Shown: one piece after another, positions 30,184 to 32,938 of the stretch
How positions within the stretch are numbered: position 1 is the first letter of the stretch
Layout: each line of letters begins with the position of its first letter
IMG/VR virus record: IMGVR_UViG_3300031227_000236
Coordinates: 1-32,938 of that record
Reading direction: 5' to 3' (one strand)
Source of the DNA: a virus
Length of the DNA stretch: 32,938 nucleotides
The notes under the pieces: generated by a model
The model's input: only the letters and a program-made list of their open reading frames with translations
The model's database searches: none
What the model was told of the DNA's origin: nothing
Made by a program: the position numbers and the translations under genes

Positions 30184-30783
30184 CTAACTATCAGTTCCTT
30201 CATCTTTTTTTCTTAAACGGTCTTGTAAAGAGTCCAAGATTTTGGCCAGTACCTCTCTTATCCATTTGTTTTTGTCAGAGTATAACAACTTGGTTCGTGC
30301 AAATAGAGGGGTCATTAAAGGCAGTGGGTCAACTGAAACCCAACGTGTTCCCTTTTTTTTCTTCAATTCAAAATGCAAATGATTGCCAGAAGACCATCCT
30401 GTATTGTCGGCCCATCCAACTATCTGGCCTGTAAATACTAGGTCACCCTTTTTACCGTGATATCCCAACAAGTGCTCATAAATATGCAAATATTTAACAC
30501 CGTCAACATCTGTACGAATGCGAACGTCTAATCCGCTCTTAGGGTCGGTGTCTATAGAGTCTATAACGCCTGTAGCGGCACAGTAGACCTCTTGGCCATG
30601 TCCAGCACGTAAATCAATCCCTTTATGGCCTCCAGCTCCATAGAGCGAACGGTAGCCCTTAGGAGGCTTATTTCCGTTGCAGGTGATTACCTTTTTTGTC
30701 TCTGAATTATAGCAGGCACTATTCTCACCAAACTTCTGGTTAAGATGAAAGGGATAGACCGGCTGGTATAAGAATTTAGGCAT
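30184..30783 (-). CDS. M23 (LytM-type) peptidoglycan endopeptidase (199 aa)
   Basis: HKGID (zinc ligands His-53 and Asp-57) and HLHFEL (His-137) are the LytM/M23 motifs, with a middle HIYEH (His-100, His-104). It cuts peptide cross-bridges in peptidoglycan. Start at ATG 30783, which overlaps the stop of the basic peptide gene; the upstream GTG at 30795 is unlikely. No signal peptide is evident, so it may depend on the holin or be a virion enzyme. Confidence 0.85.
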   Translation of the reverse strand: MPKFLYQPVYPFHLNQKFGENSACYNSETKKVITCNGNKPPKGYRSLYGAGGHKGIDLRAGHGQEVYCAATGVIDSIDTDPKSGLDVRIRTDVDGVKYLHIYEHLLGYHGKKGDLVFTGQIVGWADNTGWSSGNHLHFELKKKKGTRWVSVDPLPLMTPLFARTKLLYSDKNKWIREVLAKILDSLQDRLRKKDEGTDS

Positions 30784-30880
30784 AACGTGAACCACGCTTT
30801 TTACGCGGTGATATTTTCTTTACTAAACGACCTTTTCCTACTACTTTTCTACCTGTTTTCTTTGTGGCTTTAGCTTTCAT
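30776..30880 (-). CDS. Very basic 34-aa peptide
   Basis: MKAKATKKTGRKVVGKGRLV then KKISPRKKRGSRYA: 15 of 34 residues are Lys or Arg. It lies between the coiled-coil gene and the M23 gene, overlapping the latter by 8 bp. It may bind nucleic acid or membranes. Tight spacing on both sides supports it. Confidence 0.5.
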   Translation of the reverse strand: MKAKATKKTGRKVVGKGRLVKKISPRKKRGSRYA

Positions 30881-30881
30881 A

Positions 30882-31187
30882 TTATTCTACTATTTCAAAC
30901 TCATAATCAGCTAGTGACTCTGACACTATAGATGGAATAGCTCGCTTTATTCCATCTAATTGATTAACAAATATCCAAGTCACTAAAGATATAATCATTG
31001 GTAACATCACACCCCCTACTAGGATAGTGGTGTTGATTTTAGTGTTAATTTTGGAGATATCATTTTCATTACGGGTGGTTCTACCGTTTGTACGAGTTGT
31101 CTGCTCTTCAATTCGGTTTAACTGACTTTTTATATCCGTTAGAAAATGGTCTAGCTCTCTGTTGCTGTATCTCACTTCTTCATTCAT
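30882..31187 (-). CDS. Coiled coil plus membrane helix, XhlA/holin-like (101 aa)
   Basis: Residues ~1-50 form a polar coiled coil (LDHFLTDIKSQLNRIEEQTT) and ~53-75 a membrane helix (TTILVGGVMLPMIISLVTWI), then an acidic tail. This layout is like phage XhlA/hemolysin-type accessory lysis proteins. It is the first gene of the lysis module. Confidence 0.55.
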   Translation of the reverse strand: MNEEVRYSNRELDHFLTDIKSQLNRIEEQTTRTNGRTTRNENDISKINTKINTTILVGGVMLPMIISLVTWIFVNQLDGIKRAIPSIVSESLADYEFEIVE

Positions 31188-31241
31188 TATCTTATATATT
31201 TTAACAATGTCATACTTTTAATTAAATGTTAAGTGTGGGGA

Positions 31242-31382
31242 TTACATACCACCAAAAGAGAATAAGGGGTTTTTTACGGTACTGCCTTCAGCTTCAGCTA
31301 AAGTCCAAAAGTTAGCTACGTCGTCTTGATTGTTGTACTCGGTGGTTATCCAGTGTCTACCTGATGGGATTAGTGGGGTCAT
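31242..31382 (-). CDS. Small unknown protein (46 aa)
   Basis: MTPLIPSGRHWITTEYNNQD onward ends in GGM. It lies between the beta-sandwich gene and the lysis module. A virion accessory is possible. No motif. Confidence 0.5.
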   Translation of the reverse strand: MTPLIPSGRHWITTEYNNQDDVANFWTLAEAEGSTVKNPLFSFGGM

Positions 31383-31391
31383 GTTAAATTA

Positions 31392-31940
31392 TTATAGCAG
31401 TAATCTGCGGTGAGCGAAGGCTGGGTTGTAGGATGAAGCGGCGGTGTAATAAACAGTAATTCTCATGGTATCGACATAAGCTGTTCCTGAAGAGGTCCAA
31501 CCGTTGCTTGAGGAAAAACCTATCCCAAAGTTGGCATTATTGATATCAGAAGGTGTCCATGCCTCACCCCATAAATCAGAAACCCCCCCATAAGTTTCGT
31601 AGGCTGAAACTGTTGGAAACTCAGTGTAGGTAGCTTTATTTGTTGAGCCAAAGGTACTGTTCGCCTTTCTTATTACCACATTTACATCTTTCATGTTGTG
31701 GGAAGCAGCACCTTCGTACCTTTTTATTTCAACTTTTATCCCATCTATTGTAGCCCCCGAAGGAATCGAAAAACCAAAGGAAGTGCCAGTCAAATTACTT
31801 GAGCCGCCACCTTCTCCTGTTGTAACCGAAGCAAACGTACTATTATCAGAAACTATGTCGCTTGGGTTAGCCCAGTCTGTTCCACCGTAAGAGTAATTTA
31901 CTCCGACGGATGGGTATAAAGGTCCTTGTGTTACTTCCAT
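31392..31940 (-). CDS. Beta-sandwich virion/adhesion protein (182 aa)
   Basis: The order GGTDWANPSDIVSDNSTFAS, TSFGFSIPSGATIDGIKVEI, SDLWGEAWTPSDINNANFGI and DTMRITVYYT is typical of a jelly-roll-like domain in phage tail proteins. It starts one base after the fibre gene. It may be a receptor-binding or decoration protein. Confidence 0.6.
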   Translation of the reverse strand: MEVTQGPLYPSVGVNYSYGGTDWANPSDIVSDNSTFASVTTGEGGGSSNLTGTSFGFSIPSGATIDGIKVEIKRYEGAASHNMKDVNVVIRKANSTFGSTNKATYTEFPTVSAYETYGGVSDLWGEAWTPSDINNANFGIGFSSSNGWTSSGTAYVDTMRITVYYTAASSYNPAFAHRRLLL

Positions 31941-31941
31941 A

Positions 31942-32865
31942 CTATGCTTCGTTTACATAACTGACAAGTACCTTGGTCGCCGTTACTTTCTCCAGCACAA
32001 TTGCCATTACCTTTGAGACAGTGGTGGTGGTAGGTAATGCTAGTCCGTCCAGTGCCATGTAGTGAGTACCAAAAGTGATAGCTCTAGCTGTAGCGTTGTC
32101 AGTTAGTTGCACTGCCACCACCTCGCCGATGTCCATAGTAGGGTTACTAATGGTGATAGCGGCTGCCTGTGCGGTACGGATGTAGCGGTCAAAGTCTACC
32201 TTAGTTGGAGTTATGTTACCTGATGCGCTAGAGCTGACACGCGGCTCTATACGCTTGTTTTCAAGTGTGGCTGTTGCTGCACGCTCAGTAGCGTTGCTAG
32301 TGTTGTCTACATTACCTAGTCCTACGTCAGCGGCATCTTCTGCTTTTGTATCTAGCTGAGTTTGAATGGCACTTGTTACCCCGTCTACGTAGTTTATTTC
32401 TGCGGTGGTAGCTGTTACACCGTCCATCTTGTTTAGTTCTGCTGTAGTAAGAGTAGCTCCTTCAAGAATACCTAGCTCTGTTTCTGATACGTTTACAGAG
32501 CCTATGCCAATTTCACCTGTAAAGGTTGGGTTAGCAATAGGTGCTAGTGCTGATAGGTCTTGGTCTGCTGTCGCCCCGTCTGCAACATTAAGGAATGTCC
32601 GTGTAGCACTTGCAGTAAGTTCTTCGGAGTCACCTGACCCTGCTGTCGTTCGTCCAATAATCCTAGCAGTTGCTACGTTAGAAAGTACGTCAACTCCGCC
32701 ACCTGGCAGGTCTGCAATGTTGACGTACTTTAGGTTGTCGGAATCACTAGTATCTTGAATAAGCACCTTATCATCTGAGGCTGGTGTTCCCGCGTCTGTA
32801 ACAGTTGCACCGCTAACTGCTCCGATTACTGCTGCTTTATCTGTGTCTAGTAATACCTTTGTCAT
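31942..32865 (-). CDS. Tail fibre-like protein (307 aa)
   Basis: An N-terminal segment (KVLLDTDKAAVIGAVSGATV) and ADLPGGGVDVLSNVATARII resemble the fibre at 1-2088. Repeats of GVTATTAEINYVDGVTSAIQ and a fibre-type end (AITFGTHYMALDGLALPTTT) follow. It is a second, shorter fibre or a fibre adapter. Starts at ATG 32865; ends in TAG. Confidence 0.7.
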   Translation of the reverse strand: MTKVLLDTDKAAVIGAVSGATVTDAGTPASDDKVLIQDTSDSDNLKYVNIADLPGGGVDVLSNVATARIIGRTTAGSGDSEELTASATRTFLNVADGATADQDLSALAPIANPTFTGEIGIGSVNVSETELGILEGATLTTAELNKMDGVTATTAEINYVDGVTSAIQTQLDTKAEDAADVGLGNVDNTSNATERAATATLENKRIEPRVSSSASGNITPTKVDFDRYIRTAQAAAITISNPTMDIGEVVAVQLTDNATARAITFGTHYMALDGLALPTTTTVSKVMAIVLEKVTATKVLVSYVNEA

Positions 32866-32868
32866 AGT

Positions 32869-32938
32869 TTATTTCTTTAGCTTGGTAGGGATTTCTGATA
32901 CCGTGATATCAATGTCTGCGTTGTCGTTAATTTCTTTT
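32869..32938 (-). CDS. C-terminal end of a gene running off the right edge
   Basis: Only the last 22 complete codons are visible (KEINDNADIDITVSEIPTKL, then KK and a stop). It ends 3 bp before the next ATG. The identity is unknown; it may be another tail gene. Confidence 0.5.
   Translation of the reverse strand, partial: KEINDNADIDITVSEIPTKLKK

Noticed and set aside
1-32938. Circular genome joining both edges directly
   Set aside because: No terminal repeat is seen. Joining base 1 to base 32938 would end the fibre after a few codons and not match the right-edge frame.
1-32938. Integrase or other lysogeny recombinase
   Set aside because: No tyrosine or serine recombinase motif was found in any frame with gene-like features.

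Overview
This window is a stretch of a tailed double-stranded DNA phage genome or prophage, about 42% GC by eye. Almost every gene is on the minus strand, so it reads from right to left. The virion genes (terminase, portal, scaffold, HK97-type capsid, a short-tail adaptor-like protein, a beta-propeller tail protein and very large internal or ejection-type proteins) with no tape measure, tail-tube or tail-sheath gene suggest a podovirus-like particle. The host is uncertain. The lysozyme-like fragment at 29245-29514, the small cysteine-rich proteins and the frequent starts without a Shine-Dalgarno site resemble sequences I associate with Patescibacteria (CPR) phages, but this is inference. The genetic code looks standard: several genes end in TGA within ATGA stop/start overlaps.

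In transcription order: (1) 32938-31242, the end of an unknown gene, a tail-fibre gene, a beta-sandwich virion protein and a short protein. (2) 31187-29245, a lysis module with a coiled-coil/membrane protein, a basic peptide, an M23 endopeptidase, a holin-like protein, a membrane-anchored coiled coil and a lysozyme-like reading frame, closed by a strong terminator at 29195-29221. (3) 29155-20117, an early/accessory region behind a sigma70-like promoter. It holds many small genes, including an SSB-like protein with an acidic tail, a Cro-type repressor, a NinG-like nuclease, an HExxH metallopeptidase, three repeat (beta-solenoid-like) proteins, zinc-ribbon miniproteins and homing-endonuclease fragments. 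No polymerase, helicase, primase or integrase is visible. (4) 20100-19262, small genes, regulatory repeats and a probable noncoding RNA or long leader. (5) 19117-16533, a GroES-like protein, TerS, an unknown protein and TerL. (6) 16481-2527, portal, three small genes, scaffold, major capsid, adaptor, tail and internal virion proteins. (7) 2523-2191, two small membrane proteins on the plus strand. (8) 2088-1, a long tail fibre running off the left edge.

The most interesting signal is regulatory. Four late units are preceded by a TTGTCGGCA box (one copy starts with G), each exactly 29 bp upstream of a TAnnnT hexamer. In three of them the predicted transcript starts at or within a few bases of the ATG. 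This looks like a phage-specific, activator-dependent late promoter class giving leaderless mRNAs. Second, genes in the accessory region are separated by short direct repeats that contain start codons, as if single-gene cassettes had been exchanged through their seams. Third, a membrane-anchored coiled coil and a lysozyme domain lie in one frame separated by a single TGA, with no start codon in the lysozyme's first helix.
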